In this document: positions 21,464 through 29,978 of the stretch, piece after piece
Layout of the letters: each line of letters opens with the position of its first letter
Numbering within the stretch: position 1 is the stretch's first letter
Virus record (IMG/VR): IMGVR_UViG_3300044627_001345
Location: 1-32,308 of that record
Source of the DNA: a virus
DNA: 32,308 bases
Reading direction: 5' to 3' (one strand)
The notes under the pieces: generated by a model
Seen by the model: only the letters and a program-made list of their open reading frames with translations
What the model was told of the DNA's origin: nothing
The model's database searches: none
Translations under genes and position numbers: made by a program

Positions 21464-23224
21464 TTATCCATTCTGAGTGCTAGCTAAGTATTCTTTAGTT
21501 GATGCTACAGATGCACCTGTTCCAAAGGCTTCTGTTTCATTCCAAAGAGCTGGGTAACGAGCAAATGTAATGTTGACAGTACTAAGCATAGGCACCATGT
21601 TTAAATCAAACATTGCGTGGCTTACTGAAAAACTTGCAACAGATCCATAATACCGCAAGTTTTCATTTAAGACTAACCAGCAAGGCACACCAGTTGTATA
21701 TCCAAAGTCAGCGGTAGCACCCTTGTACTTTGTGCTTAGTAATAAGGAGTCCTTTAAAGGATCTCCATTTAGTACCCTATACAAAAATTCAATATCATAT
21801 TCTGTACCACGATTTAAAATACCTTGTTTTTCAATCTCAGTAAGATCTCTTCCATAAACCTGTGCCTCAGGAACTTTTGGATTCTTTAGGCGCAAGTATT
21901 TTAAATCAGGTATGCGGTTAATATATACCTCAACATTAACAGCAGAGTTACCTGTAAGTAAGGTAGCAGGATCACTCGCTCCTAATGTCCAGTCGACAGA
22001 ATTATTAGATGAACTTTGGTACCCAAAGGTAGAAGGATTATACATAAACCTAAAACCCCATTGATTTGTAGCCCCCTTAGCAGAGACCAGTTCCTTTAAC
22101 TTATCTGGATTTTTGTTTAAAACAGCAGCACTATTTGAGTCTTGAAAAATTCTTCCACGGTCTTTTTCTGAAAAAGCAGGGACAATATCATAATCTGGAT
22201 TAGCTTTGTAATTAACTCGTTCTCCAAAAGACGGGCCTCTTGCGTCACGATGAGGGGGTGGGTTCCACCTAGTGTCTCCCTTAGGAGGAGTTACAGTAGT
22301 GATATCTTTTAGTCCATTACCACTAGGTTGGTCGTCACATGCTGCGTTTGATTTGGCAGCAATCATCTTATTAGTTACATTCTTTTTAGTCCAGGCGTCT
22401 AGTTTTGTTTTTGTAGACAAATCGTTTGCGTTTGGTTTAGATGTTTGTTCACATTTATCACCATTTTTTGTGCATGTCCAATGTGCTTGATATCCTTGGC
22501 CACCATATTGTTTACTTTTATACTTTACAACAAAGTTCCATAACTTAGTACACTTATCCCAAGTGTAGTTTGTTAAGATTTGAATTACATTATCGTAACC
22601 ATAAGTTAATTGCAGCACAGGAATATCTCCGTTATTCTGGGCTTTGATTACTTCTTGTATAGCAACTAAAGGAAAAATAGGTGGGGTAACAACTGTTGTC
22701 CAAGTAATGTTAGGTACTGCGTTATTTGGGGTTCCCCAATTTATTCTATTATCAGGTATCTTTGTCCAGTTAGGGCTAGCATCGCTTTTCCATTGAATTG
22801 CTACTGTAGGTGTGGCAATTACATTTGTATTTGTAGCTCCACCCTTACGACTAAAGCTAACTTTTAAACGCCCGTTATCATTTGTAAGAGCGCCTTGTGT
22901 AACAAAACTAGCTTGAGCAGAACTAGTGTTTGGACTAGCAGTAGTGCTTGTAGTTAAACCATTGGCTAATCCATTGTCTTCATTGGTACCTGAGTTAGGA
23001 GAAACAAGTTGTCCAGCAAAAGTTCCATCTGATCCGGTAGCTACCCAAGTAGCAAAGTTACTAATACTAGTGGCGTAAACTTCAAATAAATAATAAACAT
23101 AAAATTTAGTGTTTGTTTTATGGTTGGCAGAAGTAATTCGAGTACTACTCATTAATTTTGCTGCAGAAAGACCACCAGCTTCATCTTGATAGCGACGAAC
23201 ATTTACATAGTAATAGGTGGCCAT
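21464..23224 (-). CDS. Tail tube initiator-like/baseplate protein with novel N-terminal half
   Basis: The C-terminal part of this 586-residue protein (about 380-560: NQWGFRFMYNPSTFGY, VEVYINRIPDLKYLRLKNPK, LNRGTEYDIEFLYRVLNG, DFGYTTGVPCWLVLNENLRYYG, MLSTVNITFARYP) resembles the baseplate proteins that cap or start the tube (T4 gp54/gp48; contractile injection system tube-initiator type). The first 220 residues are beta-rich and Thr/Asn-rich. Residues about 215-310 hold four to five cysteines in KCTKLW, HWTCTKNGDKCEQ and NAACDDQ with many Lys and Trp. I do not recognise that part. It lies between the tape measure and the LysM protein, the normal place of the tube initiator. Confidence 0.68.
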   Translation of the reverse strand: MATYYYVNVRRYQDEAGGLSAAKLMSSTRITSANHKTNTKFYVYYLFEVYATSISNFATWVATGSDGTFAGQLVSPNSGTNEDNGLANGLTTSTTASPNTSSAQASFVTQGALTNDNGRLKVSFSRKGGATNTNVIATPTVAIQWKSDASPNWTKIPDNRINWGTPNNAVPNITWTTVVTPPIFPLVAIQEVIKAQNNGDIPVLQLTYGYDNVIQILTNYTWDKCTKLWNFVVKYKSKQYGGQGYQAHWTCTKNGDKCEQTSKPNANDLSTKTKLDAWTKKNVTNKMIAAKSNAACDDQPSGNGLKDITTVTPPKGDTRWNPPPHRDARGPSFGERVNYKANPDYDIVPAFSEKDRGRIFQDSNSAAVLNKNPDKLKELVSAKGATNQWGFRFMYNPSTFGYQSSSNNSVDWTLGASDPATLLTGNSAVNVEVYINRIPDLKYLRLKNPKVPEAQVYGRDLTEIEKQGILNRGTEYDIEFLYRVLNGDPLKDSLLLSTKYKGATADFGYTTGVPCWLVLNENLRYYGSVASFSVSHAMFDLNMVPMLSTVNITFARYPALWNETEAFGTGASVASTKEYLASTQNG

Positions 23225-25635
23225 TAGAGCGCACTTCCAATCTGCTTAAGAACATTACTATCAGTAAGCTTCTTACCCACTAATCTTACTAGACGATCTG
23301 CTTCTTGGACACTTCCTTGAGCAATATTCACCTTCATTTGTAGATTAATTACAACGTTACCTGACTTAGAGCCTGTTGAGCTTGGGCTACCAAGATTCAT
23401 TTCTTGTACTGGACCACCAAGATCTTCATTAAAACCTGCTGAACTTAAAGAAGTAGTAAGGGCAGGACTTGAAAACTGTGTTAAATTTTTAGATTTAAAT
23501 CCTTTAAGAGCAGCTTTTTTAGCTGCCCAATTAGATTGAGGCCCAATTGCTTTAGGTCCAGCTGCTGCGGAAGATCTCATGCTTCCATTAATAGGGGCTG
23601 CAGGAGCACCACTTAAGTACGGGGCTGGGTTAACTTTAACGCCACGTTCATTAAGAATTTCAAAGTGAAGGTGGGCACCAGTAGAGTTGCCTGCACCTGC
23701 TTGCCCCTTCTTTCCTCCAGACCTGCCGATAACTTGTCCTGCAACAACTTTTTGTCCCTTATAAACATTAACTTGTGACATGTGTGCGTAACGAGATGAA
23801 GTGCCGTCTTCGTGCTTTACCTCAACCCAACGACCATAACCCTTAGCTTCATTTCCCATAATACTAATTACGCCATCTGTAACAGCTGTTAGGGCAGTAC
23901 CCGATGGAGTACCGAAGTCTATACCTTTATGGTTAGAAGAAATTTGTGGGTTCTGAGAATTATCTCTTGGACCAAAAGGAGAAGTAATTGGGGTTGCTTT
24001 TGGCACAGGGCTAGCAAATGGGCTTGGTACTTTTTCTTCTTTAGGTCCGCCAACACCTAAGTTACCGTGATCGTGTGGGCCACCAGAACCAAAGAAACCA
24101 CCAAGACCTCCAATAACAGTACCGATAACGGCACCAACAGGAGAGGTGAGGGGCGCAAGAGGGCCTCCAAGAAGACCTAACGCAGCACCTGTTGCTGCAC
24201 CAGCTCCTGCACCAGCAAGAGTACTTCCAACACGGGTTGTTGTGTTAGACACTCCAAGTTTATTTCCAACTGCTTTTCCAGCTTTACCGGTTCCATAACC
24301 TACAGCGCCTGCACCTAGTCCTGCTATAGCACCTGCTCCAGCAGCGGCAGCACCAGCACCTAATGCTGTAGTAACACCTTTACCAAGAAGACCAGCTGCA
24401 CCAGCACCACCTAGCAATCTACTTACTAAGACTACTTGTAAAATAGTTGAAGTAAGGCCTGCTAATGCACCAACAAAACCTGCAATAGCTCCACCCATAT
24501 TTCCTGCATTAGGTAGAGTCTGCAAAATTCCTTTAAGAGTCATTAAGCCGTCATTAACTGGGCCAAGAGTATCTGCCATAACACTGTAGGCATCATTAAG
24601 GGCTGCAGTACTACGAAGAGCAACGTTGTACCCGCCAACTAAACCTTCTTCAGTTGACTCAAGCTTTCTATTCTCACTGGAGTTAAATCTAAAATTAGAA
24701 CGAATAGGAGAACTCTTGTCTACACCCAATACGTCAAGCATTGAATTTGGATCTTTACTACTCATTGCAGAGCTAAATTTTTTATCGCTACCTGCACTGG
24801 CACGGGCAATAATACCTGATTGAATCATCTGCATTAGCTGAGCATCGCCACCAGTAATTTGCTGAAGAGTTGCGTAACCTTTGCTTCCAGGGTTTAGTAC
24901 AAGAGCGGCCTGTTGTTTTGTAATCTTTTGTCCACGATACAAGAATCTGTACACGTCGTTAATAATTTGATTAGGTGGTTTTAAATTTCCTTGAGGATCA
25001 CGAATTTGTACGCCAGCACGTAAGAAACTCATACCGTTCATGCCCGCTACACTTGCAGCAGCCATCTCGTTACTCATACCAGACATAGCACTCATACCAC
25101 CAATTTGTGACATGATGTTTTGAGAGCTTAATGAGCTAGCAGTATATCCGCCTTGGTAGGTTAAATTCATTGCAGCCATGGTTGGACCCATAGCGCTTGT
25201 TGCTCCGCCCCCTGCTTGACGGTTAGCCTGCGTAATTGCTTGGCGTGAAGACATTCCACTAAGGCCAGCATAAGTGTCTGCACCCATGCGTTGAGTAACT
25301 GCGGCCATAGTGTTAGGTGCTACAGCAGCATATGTGCTTGCACCAAAACCTGCTAGGCCAATTCCCAACCCAAATTTTTCAGCACGGGTAAAAGAACCAA
25401 GACCAAGACGTCCAGCGCCAGGTTTGTCTGAACTCATTTTACGTACAGAGTCTTCTGTACCCTTCATGGTTTTAGACCATGCTTCAGCGATTTCGTCTAC
25501 AAGTTTTTTAGCTTCTCTAAAATATTTAATAAAGCCTTTAGGCATGCCCTCAAACTCAAGGTCACTACCCGTAGATGAAAACGGGGTGGACGCAGCATCG
25601 GAAGCACTTTCCATATTTCCATATGCTTCTGACAT
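23224..25635 (-). CDS. Tail tape measure protein with M23 peptidase domain
   Basis: This 803-residue protein has a charged N-terminal part, Met/Gly/Ala-rich helices (AAASVAGMNGMSF), a long Gly/Ala-rich hydrophobic block near 390-520 (LLGGAGAAGLLGKG, GAGAGAATGAALGLLGG), then an M23/LytM peptidase near 548-675. The peptidase shows SPFGPRD, HKGIDFGTPSG (His and Asp ligands), RYAHMSQ and HLHFEI (His-x-His). Tape measures set tail length, and the peptidase would cut the host wall peptide bridges as the tube enters. It starts 6 nt after the small frame at 25641 and shares a 1-nt overlap (TAATG) with the next gene. Being only about 800 residues long it suggests a moderate tail of roughly 100 nm, using the known 1.5 angstrom per residue rule. 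Confidence 0.92.
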   Translation of the reverse strand: MSEAYGNMESASDAASTPFSSTGSDLEFEGMPKGFIKYFREAKKLVDEIAEAWSKTMKGTEDSVRKMSSDKPGAGRLGLGSFTRAEKFGLGIGLAGFGASTYAAVAPNTMAAVTQRMGADTYAGLSGMSSRQAITQANRQAGGGATSAMGPTMAAMNLTYQGGYTASSLSSQNIMSQIGGMSAMSGMSNEMAAASVAGMNGMSFLRAGVQIRDPQGNLKPPNQIINDVYRFLYRGQKITKQQAALVLNPGSKGYATLQQITGGDAQLMQMIQSGIIARASAGSDKKFSSAMSSKDPNSMLDVLGVDKSSPIRSNFRFNSSENRKLESTEEGLVGGYNVALRSTAALNDAYSVMADTLGPVNDGLMTLKGILQTLPNAGNMGGAIAGFVGALAGLTSTILQVVLVSRLLGGAGAAGLLGKGVTTALGAGAAAAGAGAIAGLGAGAVGYGTGKAGKAVGNKLGVSNTTTRVGSTLAGAGAGAATGAALGLLGGPLAPLTSPVGAVIGTVIGGLGGFFGSGGPHDHGNLGVGGPKEEKVPSPFASPVPKATPITSPFGPRDNSQNPQISSNHKGIDFGTPSGTALTAVTDGVISIMGNEAKGYGRWVEVKHEDGTSSRYAHMSQVNVYKGQKVVAGQVIGRSGGKKGQAGAGNSTGAHLHFEILNERGVKVNPAPYLSGAPAAPINGSMRSSAAAGPKAIGPQSNWAAKKAALKGFKSKNLTQFSSPALTTSLSSAGFNEDLGGPVQEMNLGSPSSTGSKSGNVVINLQMKVNIAQGSVQEADRLVRLVGKKLTDSNVLKQIGSAL

Positions 25636-25640
25636 TTACA

Positions 25641-25763
25641 TCACCGCCTTATTCTAGCCGTAGCTCTTTCTAGCCAATTTATACGCTCTCTAAGACTTAG
25701 ATTGCGTACTTCATTTAATGTCCACCCTGGATAGTTCTGGACTAATAAGTCCTGCATATCCAT
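25641..25763 (-). CDS. Small tail-assembly-chaperone-like frame, possibly made by +1 frameshift
   Basis: In the gap between the gp26-like gene and the tape measure lies a frame ending at a TGA (25641-25643). From an ATG at 25763 it gives 40 residues; the frame stays open back to about 25805, so it overlaps the end of the upstream gene. The sequence has YPGWTLNEVRNLSLRERINW followed by LERATARIRR, like the 'P-x-x-v-x-x-m-s-x-x-e-l-x-x-W' ending of the second tail chaperone frames (lambda GT, P2 E'). No good ribosome site precedes 25763. A +1 slip at TTT-C (TTG TTT CGT TAA) would fuse it to the upstream protein as about 320 residues. The frame is likely coding; the way it is made is inferred. 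Confidence 0.6.
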   Translation of the reverse strand: MDMQDLLVQNYPGWTLNEVRNLSLRERINWLERATARIRR

Positions 25764-25785
25764 AAGCAGTTCGTAATCAACCTCG

Positions 25786-26607
25786 TTAACGAAACAATTC
25801 CGCTAAAGTTAGCGGAAGCGGTACCTCCGCGCCGCAAGACTGACATGGGACTTTAATTTGACTGAGTTGTGGGCCTGGGTTGCGGTTTGTAATCTCCTGC
25901 AGAATATCTCTACGGTCTTTAAGACTCAGTTTTCTAACGTCATCCATGCCAAGAACTGGGGCACCGTTGATAGATTCAACACAGTTTTTCAGAAGAATTG
26001 TATCCAATTCCGCTGAGGTTTTGTTAGTAGAAGTTACGATAGCTTTTTGAGTGCTTCCTGTAGGAAGATTAACTACAACTTCTCCAACTTTACACTTAAC
26101 TACAAATGTGTGGTCCCCATCAAGTTTTTTAAGGGGCACGTCTCTAGTTAAATCTACTTCAAAAACTTGCTCTACTTCACAGCTTGGGCATGGTCCAGGT
26201 CCTAATTTAACATCAGAACCAAAAGTAGCTTTTCTAATTGCTAGCAGTAGTAGCTCACGATCACCTGCATAAAGAGCATCTAATGTCTCTTTGTTAGCCG
26301 GTTCGTCGCCAATCTTTACTGTTGCTCTTTCAAGAATTGTTAAAAGAGCTTTTCCTGGATCAGAAATCTTAGATATAATCTCCTCGTCTAGTCCAGTTAA
26401 CTCTCTAATCTCTGCTGTAGAAATAAGACCATTGATTGGATCTAGTAGTCCACCCAATAGTTCTACATCTGTATCGGGCGGTGGCGTAGTAGTTACCTTA
26501 GGGGCACCACTAGCCACCACCTGATCAGAAGGTTTCATAGCTTTATTAGCTAAGTTATTTGCTAAAGCCGGGTCGATTGTCGCATTTATAACGGTATCTG
26601 TAGTCAT
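25786..26607 (-). CDS. Baseplate/tail assembly chaperone, T4 gp26-like, with two zinc knuckles
   Basis: This 273-residue protein has a Pro/Thr-rich N-terminus, then LLLLAIRKATFGSDVKLGPGPCPSCEVEQVFEVDL near 120-150 and PCQSCGAEVPLPLTLAELFR at the end. The Ala-Ile-Arg-Lys-x-T/S-Y/F-G-x-x-V followed by C-P-x-C, and the terminal C-x-x-C...LPL, are what I recall of the T4 gp26-type baseplate family. Two Cys-x2-Cys pairs (about 139/142 and 253/256) likely bind one zinc. The gene sits between the tube and the tape measure, where tail assembly chaperones are encoded, and the next frame overlaps its end. AAGGAAAA lies ahead of the ATG. The chaperone role is inferred from the place. Confidence 0.72.
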   Translation of the reverse strand: MTTDTVINATIDPALANNLANKAMKPSDQVVASGAPKVTTTPPPDTDVELLGGLLDPINGLISTAEIRELTGLDEEIISKISDPGKALLTILERATVKIGDEPANKETLDALYAGDRELLLLAIRKATFGSDVKLGPGPCPSCEVEQVFEVDLTRDVPLKKLDGDHTFVVKCKVGEVVVNLPTGSTQKAIVTSTNKTSAELDTILLKNCVESINGAPVLGMDDVRKLSLKDRRDILQEITNRNPGPQLSQIKVPCQSCGAEVPLPLTLAELFR

Positions 26608-26626
26608 ATTATTTTCCTTTTTTTAA

Positions 26627-27247
26627 TTAGACGATTTCTTTAGCTGTATTAGTTAGTTCATAGCCCTTTGCGTAGGCAACGTCAAATCCTTCATGCACTA
26701 GAGACATTTCTTCTACCATAAGGGTATTAGCTCCTGCATCTAGATTGCTGTAGGACAGTGATGTGATCCATGCGTTGTAAACTTTAAAACGAAGTGATGT
26801 GTGCTGATCATACGGGGTACTTGCTTGAGCCTGAGTACCCTCTACATTACCAGTACTTGCTTGTGGATTTGGATGGCTCAAAACCTGAATGTCAATGTTG
26901 CAACGGAATCCTGCGCCAACACCTTGAGTAATACTTGGGGTGATAACTGAGAATAAACGTTTCATCCATGCCATATTTGATTCTTGACCCAACATTACTC
27001 CCTTAGAAAGGGTGATTGGTGTAAACGCTGATTGACCAGGGATCTGGTGGACGTTCGTATTGTATCCACCTTCACGATAGGCAATAGGTTCAGTTGTTAC
27101 GCTAAGACCTGATAGAGAAACAAACCCCATCTTTGCTGGCTTAACTGCGTCTTTCCAATCAGCAGTTGGTTGAAATGTAACTAAGAATCTAAAATTACGG
27201 ACTGGATCCGTCATTAAGTTACTTAGTGTATTTGTTATTGCGGCCAT
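26627..27247 (-). CDS. Tail tube protein, T4 gp19-like
   Basis: This 206-residue protein starts with DPVRNFRFLVTFQPT, followed by MGFVSLSGLSVTTEPIAYREGGYNT, HQIPGQSAFTPITLSKGVM and SLRFKVYNAWITSLSYSNLDAG with VEEMSLVHEGFDVAY. This is the characteristic sequence of the gp19 tail tube family, in which the 'F-x-V-x-G/S...E...Y-R-E-G' segment and 'P-x-x-L-x-K-G/G' are most conserved. Hexameric rings stack to form the tube through which DNA passes. AGGAGATAAATAAAAA precedes the ATG. It follows the sheath after 16 nt, the standard order. Confidence 0.95.
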   Translation of the reverse strand: MAAITNTLSNLMTDPVRNFRFLVTFQPTADWKDAVKPAKMGFVSLSGLSVTTEPIAYREGGYNTNVHQIPGQSAFTPITLSKGVMLGQESNMAWMKRLFSVITPSITQGVGAGFRCNIDIQVLSHPNPQASTGNVEGTQAQASTPYDQHTSLRFKVYNAWITSLSYSNLDAGANTLMVEEMSLVHEGFDVAYAKGYELTNTAKEIV

Positions 27248-27263
27248 TTTTTATTTATCTCCT

Positions 27264-29051
27264 TTACGCTGATGCGTTTCCGGTTAGTTGTCCAAGCTTA
27301 ATGACAACAAACTCTGCTGGGTATTCAAGCGCAACACCGACTTCAATGTTAACTCTACCGGCTTGAATTTCGGTAAAGGGATTGTTAGTACCATCACACA
27401 AGACATAGAATGCTTGACTTGGGTTTGTTCCTCGTAGGCCATTGGCTTCCCAGTAGGTGCGGAGGAAACTATTTAGTGTGTTATTAATTTGAGACCATAG
27501 CTCTGAATCATTGTTCTCAAAAACAGCAAATGAGGTTAGGTCTTCCATAGACTTCTTAATGTAAATTAAAGAACGTCGAAGATTAATATAGCGATTATTT
27601 GGCGTGTTGTCTAGAGTACGACCACCCATGATAACAATACCTGCACCAGGTACCTGGCGGATAGCATTGATAGGATCTACGCTTGTATTAATAGCATCAA
27701 GCTCAGCGTTAGTAAACAGGTGCTCAGTAGATACGGCTAGAGCCATAACATTCTGTAAACCTGCTGGAGTCTTTGCTGGACCACGGGCTGCATCAGTAGC
27801 AAGGTACTGACCTACTACACCAGCACCTGGAGCCTGTAGGCGAGTTACGCCAATGCTCTTAGTTGGATCTGGAATGTTGTACCATGGATAATAAGATGCA
27901 GCAATGTTTCCTGTATTGTTTGCAGCAAAAATAGCTGAAGTAGCCGTAATTTGTTCTTGCGCTGCAGCAACTGATAGTCCAGAAGGAGTATCAACAACAA
28001 CAAACGCATCAGCACGACCGGCAGCATAGGCTACTGCATCGCCATGAATCTGTGCAGTTAACGTACCTGTTGCAGCATACGGCGCATCTGGTGCGTACAT
28101 AACTAACGGGTTAACTACAGAATCAAATGTTGACCATGATGCTGAGTAGTCTGTACGAACAGGAGCTACTCCGTCAGCTCCACCAGCAAGTGTTCCTCCT
28201 CCAACAACAGTTACTCCTGGGAACCTAGATGCATTAAACCCTGTAGATCCAATGGTGATTACAGATGTAGGGTTAGAGTTAATAACTGAGCGAACAAAGT
28301 TTCTATCTGTAGATGTCATGCTTAGATCAGTATAAGATTCTACCAGATTAGTTGAAGTTGATCCCCCAACAATATTTGTTTGATAGACTTCAATACCAAA
28401 GCGGCTAGATGTTCCAGCAGCTTTAATAACTACAGAGTACTCAGAAGACCATTCTCCTGGGTTAACAGCACTAACTGTAAAGACTGCGTTTGGAGCAGTA
28501 GTTACTGCAACTGTTGCTACTCCAGAAGCACCTGTAACAGCAGTACCAGTAGCAGCACTTGTAACAGTAAACTGTGAGCTTGAACGGGTTGCAATAGTTA
28601 CGCTTGTTAGGTTAAAAGCTGATGTTGAAAGACCTGTAATAGATACAGTTTGTCCAACAGCAAACGTGTTAGTAGCAGTGTATGTGATAGTTCCATCTGT
28701 AGCAGAAGCTGCTGTAACGGTTGCGGTAACGTTAGTGGTAGTTCCAGGACCATCGTTAATTACGACTGAACCTGTTGCTGAACTTGCACCAATAACACGC
28801 TTTACGTATAGGTTGCGGCCGCCATTAGCAAAAAAGTTATAGGCAGCCCAAGTGGTTGGGTATGAGTCGTTTAATCCACCAAAAGCCTTAACAAAGTCTG
28901 TCCAAGTACTAACTAGTACTGGTGCAGTTGTAGGACCTTTAGGAAGAGCTCCAGCAAATGCTCCGACAGCGTTTGCAGTGTTTGCAGGCTGAACAGATTG
29001 TTGCAGAGCTACTTCTTGGATATAGACTCCGGGACGGGCAAAGTTTGCCAT
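27264..29051 (-). CDS. Contractile tail sheath protein
   Basis: This 595-residue protein begins MANFARPGVYIQEVALQ and continues with GAFAGALPKGP, TTWAAYNFFANGGRNLYVKRVIG, the usual sheath N-terminus. The C-terminal half has PDPTKSIGVTRLQAPGAGVV, VMALAVSTEHLF, NNRYINLRRSLIYIKKSMEDL and LRTYWEANGLRGTNPSQAFYV with VNIEVGVALEYPAEFVVIKL, the conserved sheath core. A beta-rich insert at about 105-182 (YTATNTFAVGQTVSITGLST, FTVTSAATGTAV) is similar to one in the gpJ-like protein. The sheath contracts to drive the tube through the cell envelope. AAGGAG stands nine bases before the ATG. Confidence 0.95.
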   Translation of the reverse strand: MANFARPGVYIQEVALQQSVQPANTANAVGAFAGALPKGPTTAPVLVSTWTDFVKAFGGLNDSYPTTWAAYNFFANGGRNLYVKRVIGASSATGSVVINDGPGTTTNVTATVTAASATDGTITYTATNTFAVGQTVSITGLSTSAFNLTSVTIATRSSSQFTVTSAATGTAVTGASGVATVAVTTAPNAVFTVSAVNPGEWSSEYSVVIKAAGTSSRFGIEVYQTNIVGGSTSTNLVESYTDLSMTSTDRNFVRSVINSNPTSVITIGSTGFNASRFPGVTVVGGGTLAGGADGVAPVRTDYSASWSTFDSVVNPLVMYAPDAPYAATGTLTAQIHGDAVAYAAGRADAFVVVDTPSGLSVAAAQEQITATSAIFAANNTGNIAASYYPWYNIPDPTKSIGVTRLQAPGAGVVGQYLATDAARGPAKTPAGLQNVMALAVSTEHLFTNAELDAINTSVDPINAIRQVPGAGIVIMGGRTLDNTPNNRYINLRRSLIYIKKSMEDLTSFAVFENNDSELWSQINNTLNSFLRTYWEANGLRGTNPSQAFYVLCDGTNNPFTEIQAGRVNIEVGVALEYPAEFVVIKLGQLTGNASA

Positions 29052-29100
29052 TCGGGGTTACTCCTTCGGTTAGGTTGTTTTCTTAGTGGGGCCGAGTTAT

Positions 29101-29712
29101 TTACTGATTTATGGTAAAAGGTATAGTTTGAGATACGAGTGATGTATTAACATCCAGCACTTGATATACATCAACGAGTTGTTGGGTAAACAACTCTGCG
29201 CTTATACGGATGTTATAGACATTGCTAAAGAGGCGTTTGCCACCTTCAGTAGTGTCTCTTTTTGAGAACCCCAACATATCCAAACGACGGTTTGTGCCAT
29301 CTTGAGGAACGGGTAGTTGCCCAAATCTAAATGGTAGTCTACCAGGTGCAAACAACTTAGCCATAATCTGACGATCATGACGAGGCTGGCGGGACCAGGT
29401 TGAGACTTGGTAGATAAGATCTACCGGGATAGGAAAGTCAATTGGTTGATTAATAGAGTCATCTTCATTAAGATTAGGTGTATAGCCTTCAGGCGTATAG
29501 GTTAGGTTTACCACACCTCGGTGGGCACGCTCAGTATCCTCACGAATCCCTACTAAGTCTAGAGTAATATATGGGTATACCTGCTGACGGATATCCTTGT
29601 CTGGCTGCCCATAGTAAACGCCTACAGGACGAGCAGAGTTACCTGCGTCTGAAACAGTGATCCCTTGAAGCAAAGTCTTAAGAGCTTCGTCCTCATTAAT
29701 AATAAATGGCAT
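29101..29712 (-). CDS. Putative tail-terminator or tail-completion protein
   Basis: This 203-residue protein is beta-rich with helices at the start (EDEALKTLLQGITV). It continues with YPYITLDLVGIREDTERA and PVDLIYQVSTWSRQPRHDRQIMAKL, then LFSNVYNIRISAELF near the end. The 'Y-P-x-I-x-x-D' strand followed by 'v-d-l-x-Y-Q-v-s-x-w' and a helix with R-x-D-x-x-i is common in phage tail terminator/completion proteins. It stands just upstream of the sheath, the usual place of the protein that caps the tail. Its ATG overlaps the stop of the gene before it. No sure family name can be given. Confidence 0.6.
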   Translation of the reverse strand: MPFIINEDEALKTLLQGITVSDAGNSARPVGVYYGQPDKDIRQQVYPYITLDLVGIREDTERAHRGVVNLTYTPEGYTPNLNEDDSINQPIDFPIPVDLIYQVSTWSRQPRHDRQIMAKLFAPGRLPFRFGQLPVPQDGTNRRLDMLGFSKRDTTEGGKRLFSNVYNIRISAELFTQQLVDVYQVLDVNTSLVSQTIPFTINQ

Positions 29713-29978
29713 TACATTACCCCCAGTATATAGGTAGTAATAGCTGGTGAAGGAGGCTGGTCTTGAGTACCGTAATTTAAAGTCATTGCGGCTTCTTTGT
29801 GCTTGGGGTGAGAAAATTTTACGGTGCCGTTAGGATGAAAAGTCATACTACTTACAACTTCTTGAGGCCACCCATATGATAATGCATGGGTACGCAAGTC
29901 TGCAGTCTCGTATTTTTTAGTGTGAGGCTTGGCAACCTGCTCTAGAACAGAGTATAGAAATGATTTAACTTTAGGCAC
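29712..29978 (-). CDS. Hypothetical neck-region protein
   Basis: From a GTG at 29978 this is 88 residues: PKVKSFLYSVLEQVAKPHTK, RTHALSYGWPQEVVSSMTFH, TVKFSHPKHKEAAMTLNYGT. I do not recognise the family. A short helix is followed by a beta-rich, histidine-bearing part. A longer start at 30041 would lie deep inside the small membrane-protein gene at 29971-30132; I therefore prefer the GTG that overlaps that gene by 8 nt. The end overlaps the next ATG by one base. Its place in the head-tail joining area suggests a neck or minor virion protein. Confidence 0.55.
   Translation of the reverse strand: MPKVKSFLYSVLEQVAKPHTKKYETADLRTHALSYGWPQEVVSSMTFHPNGTVKFSHPKHKEAAMTLNYGTQDQPPSPAITTYILGVM

Noticed and set aside
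25310-25657. 115-residue plus-strand frame opposite the tape measure start
   Set aside because: Its content is the complement of Gly/Ala/Ser-rich tape measure codons; no start signal or family pattern.
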